This document shows, piece after piece, positions 1 through 5,289 of a stretch of 11,242 bases of DNA (positions within the stretch are counted from its first letter, which is position 1; each line of letters begins with the position of its first letter). Below the pieces are notes generated by a model. The model had not been told where the DNA came from, ran no database searches, and saw nothing but the letters and a program-made list of their open reading frames with translations. The DNA is taken from assembly GCA_007127175.1 (NCBI GenBank), contig SKZX01000046.1, positions 1-11,242 on the forward strand, in the 5' to 3' direction. The DNA is from Desulfobacterales bacterium (GTDB lineage: Bacteria; Desulfobacterota; Desulfobacteria; Desulfobacterales; Desulfosalsimonadaceae). Position numbers and translations under genes: made by a program.

Positions 1-39
1 GTCAAAGCATTTTGATGGACCTTTTGTGAAGCCGGCTAT

Positions 40-77
40 TTGATGAACCCGTAAAAGTCGAGATCAGACGACTTTGA
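40..77 (-). repeat. 38-nt dispersed repeat, copy 1 of 3
   Basis: Read on the minus strand this stretch begins TCAAAGTCGTCTGAT and ends TTTACGGGTTCATCAA. It aligns over about 38 nt with 921-959 and 2599-2635, both on the plus strand. The shared core is CAAAGYCGTCTGA, then CGACT or GGACT, then TTTACG. This copy overlaps the left end of the large palindrome at 67-193. The preceding bases (about 10-36) contain a more decayed relative (GATGGACCTTTTGTGAAGCC). Similar intergenic sequence is, from memory, common in Desulfobacteraceae genomes. No function can be read from it. Confidence 0.6.
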
Positions 78-193
78 AAAAAGTCCAAGATCAAGGCTTG
101 CGCAATTTTTGAAGAATTGAGAGTACTTAGCCGTACGTGAGATTCTTCGGAAATTGTGCGTAACGCAGATATTGGACTTTTTGCGAAGTCGTC
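67..193. repeat. ~127-bp imperfect palindromic element
   Basis: The left arm starts GACGACTTTGAAAAAAGTCC. The reverse complement of the right arm starts GACGACTTCGCAAAAAGTCC. The two continue to match imperfectly to the centre near 130, where GTAC at 123-126 faces GTAC at 133-136. Each arm is about 60 nt. There is no coding capacity I believe in: the open frame on the minus strand (2-328) is repeat sequence. The element ends just before the rpsU promoter. The symmetry and the second, truncated copy at 661-749 suggest a MITE-like or BIME-like non-autonomous element; that class assignment is inference. Confidence 0.7.
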
Positions 194-204
194 AATTTTG
201 AGGC

Positions 205-232
205 TTGACAATTGCGTGGTATATATTAAAAT
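205..232 (+). promoter_or_regulatory. sigma70-type promoter of rpsU
   Basis: A perfect -35 hexamer TTGACA (205-210) is followed by a 16-nt spacer and TAAAAT (227-232), five of six matches to the -10 consensus. The surrounding sequence is AT-rich. Transcription would begin near 239-240, giving a leader of about 107 nt before the rpsU TTG. The promoter lies immediately downstream of the palindromic element. Confidence 0.65.
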
Positions 233-267
233 AGTCTGATTATAATAATTATAAAAAACCGCGGAAA

Positions 268-294
268 CCGTTTCGCAGGGCATCCCGCAAACGG
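268..294 (+). promoter_or_regulatory. hairpin in the rpsU leader
   Basis: The predicted 5' leader folds as CCGTTT-c-GC-a-GGG, loop CAT, CCC-GC-AAACGG. That is 11 base pairs with two single-base bulges on the left side. It sits between the promoter and the ribosome binding site. No U tract follows, so it is not an intrinsic terminator. Leaders of ribosomal protein genes often carry autoregulatory structures, but I know of none established for this S21 leader, so a regulatory role is inference. Confidence 0.35.
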
Positions 295-346
295 GCTGAG
301 GCGATAAAATCATGAAAAAAATCCACATGTAAAGGGGGCGAATTAT

Positions 347-562
347 TTGAAGGAAATTTCGGTCAGGGTCGATGACAATGATCTTGAAAAGGCAATGCGC
401 ATTCTGAAGAAAAAGATTCAGAACGACGGTTTGTTCAAACGGCTGAGATTGAAGAAGAACTACGAAAAGCCGAGCGAATACAAGCGCCGGAAAAAACGCG
501 AAGCCCAGCGCCGCGCGCGTATCGCTGAAGCCAAAAAACGTTCTCGATTCAAGCGGTTTTAA
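347..562 (+). CDS. rpsU: 30S ribosomal protein S21
   Basis: This encodes bS21, a small basic protein of the 30S subunit near the platform and the anti-Shine-Dalgarno region of 16S rRNA, involved in translation initiation. The 71-residue product has the usual family length. It begins MKEISVRVDDND, contains the conserved core RILKKKIQNDGLFKRLRLKKNY (residues 18-39, quoted by range: R18-Y39), and ends in an Arg/Lys-rich tail (RRKKREAQRR and KKRSRFKRF). The start is TTG; AAAGGGGGCG at 331-340 is the ribosome binding site and no better ATG fits. It has its own promoter and terminator, so it is probably monocistronic. I am confident of the identity. Confidence 0.95.
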   Translation: MKEISVRVDDNDLEKAMRILKKKIQNDGLFKRLRLKKNYEKPSEYKRRKKREAQRRARIAEAKKRSRFKRF

Positions 563-606
563 TGTTTGCCGGTATTTATGCCGGGAAATACATTGAATAC
601 AAAATC

Positions 607-637
607 ACCGGCAGTCCATGCACTGCCGGTTTTTTTG
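607..637 (+). terminator. Rho-independent terminator of rpsU
   Basis: ACCGGCAGT (607-615) pairs perfectly with ACTGCCGGT (622-630) over 9 bp around a 6-nt loop. A run of T follows directly (630-636). It lies 45 nt downstream of the rpsU stop codon. A weaker CCGG/CCGG hairpin sits just upstream at about 569-584. Confidence 0.88.
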
Positions 638-660
638 TTATTATCCGGACAATAAAAAAA

Positions 661-749
661 TGACGGCTTCGTAAAGCCCAATATCTGCGTTGCGAGCAAT
701 CTTTGAAGAATCTCACGTACGCATAAGTACTATCAATTCTTCAAAATAG
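661..749. repeat. truncated copy of the 67-193 palindrome
   Basis: The sequence from TGACGGCTTCGTAAAG through CAATATCTGCGTTGCG and GAAGAATCTCACGTACG matches the reverse complement of the right arm of the element at 67-193. It runs past the centre (TAAGTAC) into the other arm (CAATTCTTCAAAA), then the match ends before the distal half. It is therefore about two thirds of a copy. It lies directly after the rpsU terminator, so rpsU is bracketed by two members of one family. Confidence 0.65.
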
Positions 750-770
750 GCATGGGGATTTAAAAACACC

Positions 771-891
771 GAGTCCTGAAGGGACCACATTCAACATATG
801 TCGTCCCTTCAGGACTCCAAAACAACCATTGTCAGCACCATTCCCGGTGGTTGAAACCACCGGCTATATTATTTATCCCCTCCGGGGATGA
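771..891. repeat. composite repeat C-B-A, first copy
   Basis: This 121-nt block has three palindromic modules. Module C (771-817) is an inverted repeat opening GAGTCCTGAAGGGAC and closing GTCCCTTCAGGACTC. Module B (844-863) is CCGGTGGTTGAAACCACCGG. Module A (875-889) is ATCCCCTCCGGGGAT. The segment from B to the end (844-891) differs at only one base from 11186-11233, and module C recurs at 11113-11161, so the whole block is repeated in the same orientation about 10.3 kb away. The stretch 563-887 holds only the rpsU terminator and repeats; I see no gene in it. Confidence 0.8.
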
Positions 892-920
892 ATTGCTCGC
901 GCCTGGATCTTGAACGTTTT

Positions 921-959
921 ACAAAGCCGTCTGAAAACGACTATTTACGAGTCCATCAA
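921..959 (+). repeat. 38-nt dispersed repeat, copy 2 of 3
   Basis: This copy reads ACAAAGCCGTCTGAAAACGA, then CTATTTACGAGTCCATCAA. It is the same family as 40-77 (opposite strand) and 2599-2635. It ends four bases before the preferred folC start at 963. The upstream-extended folC reading frame runs through it, which argues against the longer N-terminus. Confidence 0.6.
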
Positions 960-962
960 GAA

Positions 963-2291
963 ATGAACGCCATGACTTACGAACAGTGTTTGAAAGAAAT
1001 GTATGGCCTCAGGCGGTTCGGCATCGTGCTCGGCCTGGATGTGATTGAATGCATCCTGAAAGGGCTGGGAAACCCTCACCAGAAATTCGCCTGTATTCAC
1101 GTGGCCGGGACAAACGGCAAGGGCTCCATCGCATCCACTTTGGCCGCCATCTTGACGGACGCCGGCTACAGGACCGGGCTGTACACGTCCCCCCACCTCA
1201 TCCGGTTCAACGAGCGCATCCGCATTGACGGTGACGATATCGCCGATGATGCGGTCATAGAAGCCTACCGGGCAGTCAAAAGCATACCCCATGGAGACCG
1301 GGAGCCTACTTTTTTTGAATACACCACGGCCATGGCTTTTTATGCCTTTGCCAAGGCGAAGGTCCAATGGGGCGTCATCGAAACCGGCATGGGCGGGCGC
1401 CTGGATGCGACCAACTGCCTTTCACCCGAACTGTCCATCATCTCCAACATCTCCAAGGAACACAGCATGTACCTGGGGAACACCCTTTCAAAAATCGCCT
1501 ATGAAAAGGGGGGGATCATCAAGAGCAGCAAGCCGGTCGTCACAGCCGCGCACCAGAAACCGGTCATTGACGTGCTCAGGCGAATTGCTGTCGAAAAAAA
1601 AGCGCCGTTTTACCGGCTTGGCGAAGATTTTCGCATCCGCAGGCACCGTAAAAACGGCTTTCCGTCAACATTTTCCTATTACGGCATCGACCATGACTAC
1701 CAAAACGTGAAAACCAGCCTGGCAGGCGCCCACCAGGCGGACAATGCCGCCGTGGTCATTGCCGCATCGGAAATTCTCATGGGGGACAAGGCCGACATAT
1801 CCGAAAACAACATCCGGGCCGGCCTGCTTCACGTGAAATGGCCGGGGCGCATTGAAATCCTTCCCCTGTCCCCAACCGTTATCATCGACGGTGCCCACAA
1901 CCTGGCCGCTGCCCGGCGCCTGTCCCTGTTTTTAAAGGATTATGCACAAGGCCGGCCCATCACACTGGTGATCGGCATACTCGACGACAAGCCGTATCCG
2001 GCCATGCTGCGATGCCTGCTCCCCCTTGCGCACCGGGTCATTTTCACCCAGCCTGAAATCGACCGGCGCCTTACGGCACAAACCCTTTACACGTGTTCAC
2101 GCAACCTGCTGCCGGGCAAACCGGTTCCGGCTGAGATCGTCGAAAATGTGGGGGCGGCCGTTGAAACAGCGCTCCGGTCAACCCCGCCGGAACACCTGGT
2201 GTGCATCGCCGGTTCCCTTTACGTGGCAGGGGAGGCGCGGCAGGCGCTGCAGGGCATGGGGGCACTGCATCAGAATTTGCGCGTACCCTGA
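963..2291 (+). CDS. folC: bifunctional folylpolyglutamate synthase / dihydrofolate synthase
   Basis: FolC joins L-glutamate to dihydropteroate and extends the gamma-glutamyl tail of folates, using ATP in the cytoplasm. From this start the protein has 442 residues, near the family norm. Visible motifs are the P-loop HVAGTNGKGS (46-55), ETGMGGRLDATN (140-151), EKGGIIK (181-187), which holds the conserved lysine region, and IDGAHN (308-313) in the C-terminal ligase domain. The frame stays open back to an ATG at 888, but that ATG lies inside a repeat module and the extra 25 codons are repeat-derived. The typical family N-terminus resembles MTYEQCLKEMYGL, so 963 or 972 is the likely start; neither has a strong Shine-Dalgarno. 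No obvious promoter is seen, and the neighbours are not folate genes. Confidence 0.93.
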   Translation: MNAMTYEQCLKEMYGLRRFGIVLGLDVIECILKGLGNPHQKFACIHVAGTNGKGSIASTLAAILTDAGYRTGLYTSPHLIRFNERIRIDGDDIADDAVIEAYRAVKSIPHGDREPTFFEYTTAMAFYAFAKAKVQWGVIETGMGGRLDATNCLSPELSIISNISKEHSMYLGNTLSKIAYEKGGIIKSSKPVVTAAHQKPVIDVLRRIAVEKKAPFYRLGEDFRIRRHRKNGFPSTFSYYGIDHDYQNVKTSLAGAHQADNAAVVIAASEILMGDKADISENNIRAGLLHVKWPGRIEILPLSPTVIIDGAHNLAAARRLSLFLKDYAQGRPITLVIGILDDKPYPAMLRCLLPLAHRVIFTQPEIDRRLTAQTLYTCSRNLLPGKPVPAEIVENVGAAVETALRSTPPEHLVCIAGSLYVAGEARQALQGMGALHQNLRVP

Positions 2292-2342
2292 TTTTGAACG
2301 AATTTCAACGCCGCCTGATGGTGATTTTTATATTTATCTTTC

Positions 2343-2371
2343 TTGACTTCATCTTCCGGATCATTTAGAAC
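2343..2371 (+). promoter_or_regulatory. possible promoter of the tRNA-Arg gene
   Basis: TTGACT (2343-2348) and TAGAAC (2366-2371) are separated by 17 nt. The -35 match is good and the -10 match modest (four of six). Transcription would begin near 2378, about 55 nt before the mature tRNA. No other convincing promoter lies between folC and the tRNA. The 2292-2432 gap holds nothing else I recognise. Confidence 0.4.
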
Positions 2372-2432
2372 CTATCTCAAATTCGGCTTTCGGCACGAAT
2401 TTAAAAATGGGTTATCCCATTCTCAGCCATGC

Positions 2433-2508
2433 GCGCCCGTAGCTCAGGGGATAGAGCGTCAGCCTCCGGAGCTGAAAGTCGCAGGTTCGAATCCTGCCGG
2501 GCGCGCCA
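2433..2508 (+). tRNA. tRNA-Arg (anticodon CCG)
   Basis: A 76-nt cloverleaf closes fully. The acceptor arms are GCGCCCG (2433-2439) and CGGGCGC (2498-2504), the D stem is GCTC/GAGC, and the anticodon stem is TCAGC/GCTGA with loop CTCCGGA. The T arm is GCAGG-TTCGAAT-CCTGC. The discriminator base is G, and CCA (2506-2508) is encoded. The anticodon CCG (2466-2468) reads the arginine codon CGG, which suits a GC-rich genome. A hairpin with CCCGGGCATG on its left arm (2541-2574) follows but lacks a U tract, so the 3' end is probably formed by processing or Rho. Confidence 0.96.
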
Positions 2509-2558
2509 CCCTTCCCACCTTCCGGCACCCCTGCACCGCACCCGGGCATGAAAATCAT

Positions 2559-2588
2559 TTTACATGTGCCGGGGTAGTCTGCTATATA
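2559..2588 (+). promoter_or_regulatory. possible promoter of the long operon (extended -10)
   Basis: TTTACA (2559-2564) and TATATA (2583-2588) are 18 nt apart, with TG at 2580-2581 giving an extended -10 (TGCTATATA). Transcription would start near 2595, some 65 nt before the Trm112-like gene. The -35 overlaps the loop and right arm of the hairpin at 2541-2574. This is the best promoter candidate for the genes from 2659 onward. Confidence 0.45.
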
Positions 2589-2598
2589 AATGCTTTTA

Positions 2599-2635
2599 CC
2601 AAAGCCGTCTGAAACGGACTTTTACGATTCATAAA
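2599..2635 (+). repeat. 38-nt dispersed repeat, copy 3 of 3
   Basis: The copy reads CCAAAGCCGTCTGAAACGG, then ACTTTTACGATTCATAAAG. It aligns with 921-959 on the same strand and with 40-77 on the other. It would lie in the 5' leader of the long operon, ending 11 nt upstream of the GGAGG ribosome binding site of the Trm112-like gene. Confidence 0.6.
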
Positions 2636-2658
2636 GATTTGATCCCGGAGGTTTCCCC

Positions 2659-2832
2659 ATGGCCGTAAATGAGGAATTGCTCGAAATTCTTGTTTGCCCG
2701 AAATGCAAGGGCGCCATATACCTGAACCAAGCCAAAGACGGCCTTGTCTGCGAAAAATGCAGGCTGATTTATGAAATACGGGATGATATTCCCGTCATGC
2801 TCATTGACGAGGCCAAGCCCTTTGCCCGCTGA
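2659..2832 (+). CDS. Trm112-like (YcaR/UPF0434 family) small zinc-binding protein
   Basis: This short gene encodes 57 residues. It starts at ATG 2659 with a clear GGAGG (2647-2651) seven bases upstream. The protein begins MAVNEELLEILVCPKCKGAI, with CPKC at residues 13-16 and CEKC at 31-34. These two pairs could hold one zinc ion as in the Trm112/UPF0434 family. The C-terminal half, LIYEIRDDIPVMLIDEA (36-52), matches the family signature of an aromatic residue before I-x-D-I-P-x-M-L. Trm112 proteins activate methyltransferases in eukaryotes and archaea; bacterial members are mostly uncharacterised, so the partner here is unknown. It is the first gene of the long operon, 56 nt before the DUF4416 gene. 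Family assignment is firm, role is not. Confidence 0.88.
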   Translation: MAVNEELLEILVCPKCKGAIYLNQAKDGLVCEKCRLIYEIRDDIPVMLIDEAKPFAR

Positions 2833-2888
2833 CCTGCCAGGACCCGGACCGGACATTCTCCCGGCCAAAACGTGAAAAGTGACCGTCA

Positions 2889-3446
2889 ATGAGCCAACCC
2901 CGTCCGCCCCGTCCCGCAAAGCCCGTTATCGGGGCCTTCATGCGGGACCAAAAGCTGTTTGAAGGTGTTGCAGGCGAACTCGAAAGCCGCTTCGGGCCGA
3001 TCGATATCGTCAGCAGATGGCTTTCCTTTGACTGCACCGATTATTATGAAAAGGAAATGGGCGGCGGGCTCTGCCGGCGGATGATGTCTTTTCAGAACCT
3101 TGTGCCCCAGGACATGCTCCCGGATATCAAGGCGGCCACCAATCAACTGGAGCAGCGCTACTGCCTGGAAGATCGCAGGCAGGTCAACATCGACCCGGGA
3201 TACCTGCTGCTCGAACGCTTTGTGCTTGCAACGGGGAAAAACTTTTCCCATCGCATATATATCGGGAAAAATATATATGCGGACCTGACGCTGATCTACC
3301 ACGACAATGCGTTCCGGCCGCTGCCATGGACATATCCGGATTATGCCCGTTCGGATATGCTTGAATTTCTCTACCGGGTTCGGAAAAAATACACCTACGA
3401 TCAAAAAAAACAGGATTACCAACCGGAGCCCAGACAAGATGATTAA
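2889..3446 (+). CDS. DUF4416 family protein
   Basis: The 185-residue product matches the DUF4416 family as I know it. Visible blocks are FGPIDIVSRWLSFDCTDYYE (residues 35-54), EMGGGLCRRMMSFQNLV (56-72), a VNIDPGYLLLERFVLATGK stretch, HRIYIGKNIYADLTLIY (about 121-137) and LPWTYPDY. It is rich in conserved acidic and aromatic residues. I see no signal peptide or membrane segment, so it is probably cytoplasmic. No biochemical function is established. Its stop overlaps the yicC start by 8 nt, so translation is probably coupled and a link to YicC-dependent RNA metabolism is a reasonable guess. The ribosome binding site is weak. The tail (YDQKKQDYQPEPRQDD) is polar and probably disordered. Confidence 0.88.
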   Translation: MSQPRPPRPAKPVIGAFMRDQKLFEGVAGELESRFGPIDIVSRWLSFDCTDYYEKEMGGGLCRRMMSFQNLVPQDMLPDIKAATNQLEQRYCLEDRRQVNIDPGYLLLERFVLATGKNFSHRIYIGKNIYADLTLIYHDNAFRPLPWTYPDYARSDMLEFLYRVRKKYTYDQKKQDYQPEPRQDD

Positions 3447-4320
3447 AAGCATGACCGCTTTTGCAAGCGAGACACAAACGCGAAACGGCATCACCCTTTC
3501 CATAGAAATCCGCTGCTACAACGCCCGCCATCTGGACATGGCGATTCGGCTGCCGGCAGCCCATGCCAGGCTTGAAGACTTCGTCCGGCAAAAAGTTTCA
3601 GGGCTCATACAACGGGGCCGGGTGGAGATTCGAATCGGCATCGCCACTGAGGCCGGGGAATCGGCTTCCTTCAGGGTCAACGAAAGCCTTGCCGATGCGT
3701 ATTATCACGTCCTGAATCGAATCCGGGACCGCTACGGCCTGGCCGACCCGGTGACACTGGCGCAGATAGCCGGGACCAGCGGCATTATCGAGCCGGAAGA
3801 CGTTGCCGCCGACATGACGGACATCCAGCCCGTCCTTGAGGAAACCCTTTCCGTGTGCCTTGAGAATTTAGAAAAAATGCGGGAAACGGAAGGGTACGCC
3901 ATTGCAGCGGATCTTGCCGGGCGGACAGACAAGATCGCGCAGCACATCGCCCAGGTTGAGGAAAAAGCGGACGGCCTGCCCGTGCTTTACAAGGCAAGGC
4001 TTGAAAACCGGATCAACGAGCTGACCCATGGCATGGTCGAGATCGATCCCGGCCGAATCGCCCAGGAGGCCGCGTTTCTTGCGGACAAATGCGATATCTC
4101 GGAAGAGATCACCCGGGCAAAAAGCCATCTGGACCAGTTCCGCCAATTAATGGCCGGAAATGCGCCTGCCGGTAAACCGTTAAACTTCCTGCTGCAGGAA
4201 TTTTCCAGGGAATTCAACACAATGGGGTCCAAGGCCGGCAATGCCGAGATCTCCCATGTGATCGTGTCTGCAAAAACAGAGCTTGAAAAAATCAGGGAAC
4301 AGGTTCAAAACATAGAATAA
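3439..4320 (+). CDS. yicC: YicC family endoribonuclease
   Basis: YicC proteins were reported as endoribonucleases; the E. coli protein has been linked to decay of a small RNA. The start at ATG 3439 gives 293 residues and the canonical N-terminus MIKSMTAFASE. It lies inside the 3' end of the DUF4416 gene, with GGAG at 3425-3428. An upstream-open frame back to 3307 is just overlap. The N-terminal YicC domain contains VEIRIGI. The C-terminal DUF1732 part has IAQEAAFLADKCDISEEI, then LNFLLQEFSREFNTMGSKA, and ends ELEKIREQVQNIE, all family hallmarks. MTAFAS replaces the more usual MTGFG. It is followed 19 nt later by remA and then gmk, a widely conserved order. Confidence 0.94.
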   Translation: MIKSMTAFASETQTRNGITLSIEIRCYNARHLDMAIRLPAAHARLEDFVRQKVSGLIQRGRVEIRIGIATEAGESASFRVNESLADAYYHVLNRIRDRYGLADPVTLAQIAGTSGIIEPEDVAADMTDIQPVLEETLSVCLENLEKMRETEGYAIAADLAGRTDKIAQHIAQVEEKADGLPVLYKARLENRINELTHGMVEIDPGRIAQEAAFLADKCDISEEITRAKSHLDQFRQLMAGNAPAGKPLNFLLQEFSREFNTMGSKAGNAEISHVIVSAKTELEKIREQVQNIE

Positions 4321-4339
4321 AATGGAAGGAGTTTAAACC

Positions 4340-4618
4340 ATGGACTACAATTTGCTCAATGTCGGATTCGGAAGCAGCATCGTCGCTGAAGAGGTAATCG
4401 CCATTCTCGCACCAAACTCCGCCCCCATGAGACGGCTCAAGGATGACGCCAAGGAGGAACAGCGCCTCATCGATGCCACACATGGCCGCCGAACCCGCTC
4501 CATTGTCATTACCAAAACCAACCACATCGTGTTATCTTCGATACAGTCTGAAACCCTTTCTCAGCGTTTCGCTGCGCTCAGCGTCAAAGACGCCCAGAAA
4601 ACAAAAATCCAGGCGTAA
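4340..4618 (+). CDS. remA: RemA/DUF370 family regulatory protein
   Basis: RemA in Bacillus is a DNA-binding activator of matrix and osmoprotection genes; homologues in other phyla are little studied. This 92-residue protein begins MDYNLLNVGFGSSIVAEEVI. It carries the conserved IAILAPNSAPMRRLKDDA segment (residues 20-37) and the basic GRRTRSIVITKTNHIVLSS block (49-67) that forms the core beta sheet and DNA-binding face. AAGGAG (4326-4331) supports the start. The tail after about residue 75 is polar and variable. It sits between yicC and gmk as in Firmicutes, 16 nt before gmk. Targets in this organism cannot be inferred; the local conserved order suggests the role is old and tied to nucleotide or RNA metabolism. 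Confidence 0.92.
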   Translation: MDYNLLNVGFGSSIVAEEVIAILAPNSAPMRRLKDDAKEEQRLIDATHGRRTRSIVITKTNHIVLSSIQSETLSQRFAALSVKDAQKTKIQA

Positions 4619-4634
4619 TATACCCGGAGGCGCC

Positions 4635-5231
4635 ATGACCGACCCAAAGCCCCGTTCCCATGATAAAGGGCGGCTCTTTATCGTTTCCGCGCCTTCCGGT
4701 GCCGGCAAAACAACGCTTTGCAATGCAATGCGAAGCCGCTTTCCCGCCCTGGCCTATTCCATATCCCACACGACCCGGGCGCCCCGGAAAAATGAAGTCG
4801 ATGGGCAGGACTATTTTTTCATTTCACCGGACGCATTCCAGGAAAAAATAAACAGGGGGGAATGGGCGGAATGGGCGCGGGTGCATGGCAACTATTACGG
4901 CACCTGCGCCGGGCGCCTCGATGCGTTCCTGAAGGACGGCCGGCACATCCTGCTCGACATCGATGTGGCCGGGGCCGCCCAGATAAAGGCCCGCTACCCT
5001 GAAAGCATCGCCATTTTCATCATGCCCCCTTCCATGGAAGTCCTTGAGCAGCGGCTCCGAGCCCGGGACACGGACAGGGAGGAAGACATACAAAAAAGAA
5101 TCGCCCATGCGCACAATGAGATCGCGGGCAGGGACCGCTACGACCACATCGTGGTGAACGACCGTCTGGATGATGCCATAGGGGAAATGGCCGCCCTGAT
5201 CAGCCGATATACCGCAACCGGCAGCCATTAA
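4635..5231 (+). CDS. gmk: guanylate kinase
   Basis: Gmk phosphorylates GMP (and dGMP) to GDP with ATP, an essential step of guanine nucleotide supply and (p)ppGpp balance. The start at 4635 has GGAGG (4626-4630) and gives 198 residues, the normal size. The P-loop is APSGAGKTT (19-27). The GMP-binding signature is SISHTTRAPRKNEVDGQDYF (42-61), with Arg48 and Tyr60 in the expected places. HILLDIDVAGAAQIK follows, and the lid region includes RLRARDTDREEDIQKR. The frame remains open upstream to 4443, but that part overlaps remA out of frame. In many bacteria rpoZ follows gmk; here it does not, and a heptamer repeat and an rRNA methylase come next. Confidence 0.96.
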   Translation: MTDPKPRSHDKGRLFIVSAPSGAGKTTLCNAMRSRFPALAYSISHTTRAPRKNEVDGQDYFFISPDAFQEKINRGEWAEWARVHGNYYGTCAGRLDAFLKDGRHILLDIDVAGAAQIKARYPESIAIFIMPPSMEVLEQRLRARDTDREEDIQKRIAHAHNEIAGRDRYDHIVVNDRLDDAIGEMAALISRYTATGSH

Positions 5232-5246
5232 AAATAGGCGCTGACC

Positions 5247-5288
5247 TGCAACTTACAACCTACAACCTACAACTTACAACTTACAACC
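5247..5288 (+). repeat. heptanucleotide tandem repeat before rlmB
   Basis: Six 7-nt units stand head to tail. The first (TGCAACT, 5247-5253) is degenerate. The next five fit TACAACY: TACAACC, TACAACC, TACAACT, TACAACT, TACAACC (5254-5288). The next two bases complete TATG, so the rlmB start at 5290 abuts the array. The array fills most of the 58-nt gmk-rlmB gap and takes the position where a Shine-Dalgarno would be. Heptamer arrays (STRR type) are known in cyanobacteria; their presence here is a parallel, not proof of kinship. Confidence 0.85.
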
Positions 5289-5289
5289 T

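Noticed and set aside
2..328. 108-codon open frame on the minus strand
   Set aside because: It runs through the 67-193 palindrome, the rpsU promoter and leader, has no recognisable domain and no ribosome binding site that I can support.
1581..1610. A8 run in folC and a similar run near the end of DUF4416 (about 3404-3411) as programmed frameshift sites
   Set aside because: Both lie in intact frames coding for Lys-Lys, and I see no overlapping frame that would make a sensible fusion product.
2343..2612. 89-codon open frame over the tRNA
   Set aside because: The peptide APVAQGIERQPPELK with AGSNPAGRA is the well-known false translation of a tRNA gene in this orientation.
3307..3438. yicC starting at 3307
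   Set aside because: The extra codons overlap DUF4416 out of frame, and the protein family begins with MIKSMT at 3439.
4443..4634. gmk starting at 4443
   Set aside because: The extension overlaps remA out of frame; the GGAGG before 4635 and normal Gmk length decide the start.
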